In this document: piece after piece, positions 6,726-7,400 of the stretch
Position numbering within the stretch: the stretch's first letter is position 1
Layout of the letters: every line of letters starts with the position of its first letter
DNA from: Ruminococcus sp. UBA3767
GTDB taxonomy: Bacteria; Bacillota; Clostridia; Oscillospirales; Ruminococcaceae
DNA: 7,400 bases
Assembly (NCBI GenBank): GCA_002371625.1
Contig: DFFV01000066.1
Span: forward strand, 1 to 7,400
Direction: 5' to 3'
Notes under the pieces: generated by a model
The model's input: only the letters and a program-made list of their open reading frames with translations
The model's database searches: none
What the model was told of the DNA's origin: nothing
Translations under genes and position numbers: made by a program

Positions 6726-6760
6726 CGGACTGTCGAGCAATTCGGCAGTCCGTTGTTTTT
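6726..6760. terminator. Bidirectional terminator between the flippase gene and clpX
   Basis: Arms 6726-6736 and 6742-6752 form an 11-bp stem with one G-U and a 5-nt loop. On the + strand TTGTTTTTT follows; on the - strand the A-run just before 6725 gives ATTTTTT. It lies 13 nt after the flippase stop, with its T-run ending 5 nt from the clpX stop, so it can serve both convergent genes. Confidence 0.88.
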
Positions 6761-6765
6761 TATTA

Positions 6766-7400
6766 TTACTGTGCTATTTCAAGCGGTTTTCTCGTTATCT
6801 GCGGCGGTGCATCATCTGTTACACAATCCGCAGTTATCTTTATAGCAACGATACTTTCATCGCTCGGAGCATCAAACATCAGCTTGGTGAGTATCCTTTC
6901 AACTATCGCACGCAAGCCTCTTGCGCCTGTTTTCTGGGCGATAGTTTTCTTAGCGATCTCCTTCATAGCTTCATCGGTGATGGTGAAATCAATACCATCG
7001 AGCTTGAACAGCTTTGTATACTGTTTGATAAGCGAGTTTTTCGGCTCGGTGAGTATCCTGCAAAGCGCTTCCTCATCAAGCTCGTCAAGCACGGTTATAA
7101 CAGGCAATCTGCCGACAAGCTCGGGAACGAGTCCGAACTTGACAAGGTCGTGTGGAAGAACTTTTTTCATTATGTTCTTCTCCTCGCCCTTTTTCTTAAC
7201 ATTGCTTCCAAAGCCCATTGACGAAGAATCAGTTCTTTTCTCGATGAGTTTTTCAAGGCCGTCAAAAGCTCCGCCGCATATAAACAGGATATTCTTTGTA
7301 TCCACCTGGATAAACTCCTGATGCGGATGCTTTCTTCCTCCCTGCGGAGGAACGTTTGAAACTGTGCCTTCAACTATCTTCAAAAGTGCCTGCTGAACGC
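6766..7400 (-). CDS. clpX: ATP-dependent Clp protease ATP-binding subunit ClpX (C-terminal part)
   Basis: This is the AAA+ unfoldase that recognises tagged substrates and threads them into ClpP. The last 210 codons are present, running off the right edge; the zinc-binding N-terminal domain, Walker A and Walker B lie outside the window. The visible part begins [12 protein letters not shown] and continues with [13 protein letters not shown], the ClpX RKH pore loop. Then come [10 protein letters not shown] (sensor I region), the ClpP-docking loop MGFG (7207-7218), [11 protein letters not shown] with the arginine finger (Arg codon at 7108-7110) and the sensor II motif GARGLR (Arg codon at 6910-6912). 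The usual C-terminal small domain follows, ending LEIAQ. TTG at 7381 is an internal Leu codon, not a start, because the frame stays open with typical ClpX residues up to the edge. It is convergent with the flippase gene. ClpP is not in the window. Confidence 0.97.
   Translation of the reverse strand, partial: VQQALLKIVEGTVSNVPPQGGRKHPHQEFIQVDTKNILFICGGAFDGLEKLIEKRTDSSSMGFGSNVKKKGEEKNIMKKVLPHDLVKFGLVPELVGRLPVITVLDELDEEALCRILTEPKNSLIKQYTKLFKLDGIDFTITDEAMKEIAKKTIAQKTGARGLRAIVERILTKLMFDAPSDESIVAIKITADCVTDDAPPQITRKPLEIAQ

Noticed and set aside
6713..7321. Plus-strand open frame of 202 codons after the flippase gene
   Set aside because: It runs through the bidirectional terminator and is the antisense of clpX, with Ser-rich low-quality content.

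Overview
The window looks like the chromosome of a low-to-mid GC Gram-positive Clostridia member, most likely a Ruminococcus-type member of the Oscillospiraceae. This is inferred, not searched. The clues are strong AGGAGG-type ribosome sites, TTG and GTG starts next to ATG, U-tailed hairpin terminators, an FtsEX pair followed directly by a secreted coiled-coil M23 peptidase, and a Cys-rich insertion in that peptidase of a kind I recall from clostridial M23 proteins. I see no mobile element, CRISPR array, tRNA, rRNA or riboswitch. The content is essentially core housekeeping and cell-envelope genes.

Layout. Bases 1-60 may hold the last codons of an upstream gene. Bases 105-3205 form a cell-division and cell-wall module on the + strand. 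It holds ftsE (ABC ATPase, TTG start), ftsX (membrane partner, 14-nt overlap with ftsE) and, after a 97-nt gap with interleaved inverted repeats, a secreted M23 endopeptidase with an EnvC/PcsB-like coiled coil. A strong terminator closes the module at 3215-3250. A separate promoter with an extended -10 then drives pepF (oligoendopeptidase F, 3318-5117), which ends at a terminator whose loop and 3' arm overlap the promoter of the next gene. That gene (5264-6712) encodes a polytopic flippase of the polysaccharide/Wzx type. A bidirectional terminator at 6726-6760 separates it from the convergent minus-strand clpX, of which only the C-terminal 210 codons lie inside the window.

How the genes work together. 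FtsE hydrolyses ATP in the cytoplasm, FtsX passes the conformational change across the membrane, and the coiled coil of the secreted M23 enzyme is the expected receiver. The enzyme would then cut peptidoglycan peptide cross-links at division or growth sites. Unlike Escherichia coli EnvC, this protein keeps all metal-binding and catalytic residues, so it probably cuts peptidoglycan itself. PepF (cytosolic peptide degradation) and ClpX (AAA+ unfoldase for ClpP) both serve protein turnover, but they are separate transcription units. The flippase has no glycan-synthesis neighbours here.

I found no convincing new system. The points most worth a second look are the Cys-rich insertion and repetitive linker of the M23 enzyme, the overlapping terminator and promoter near 5200, and the interleaved inverted repeats between ftsX and the hydrolase gene.
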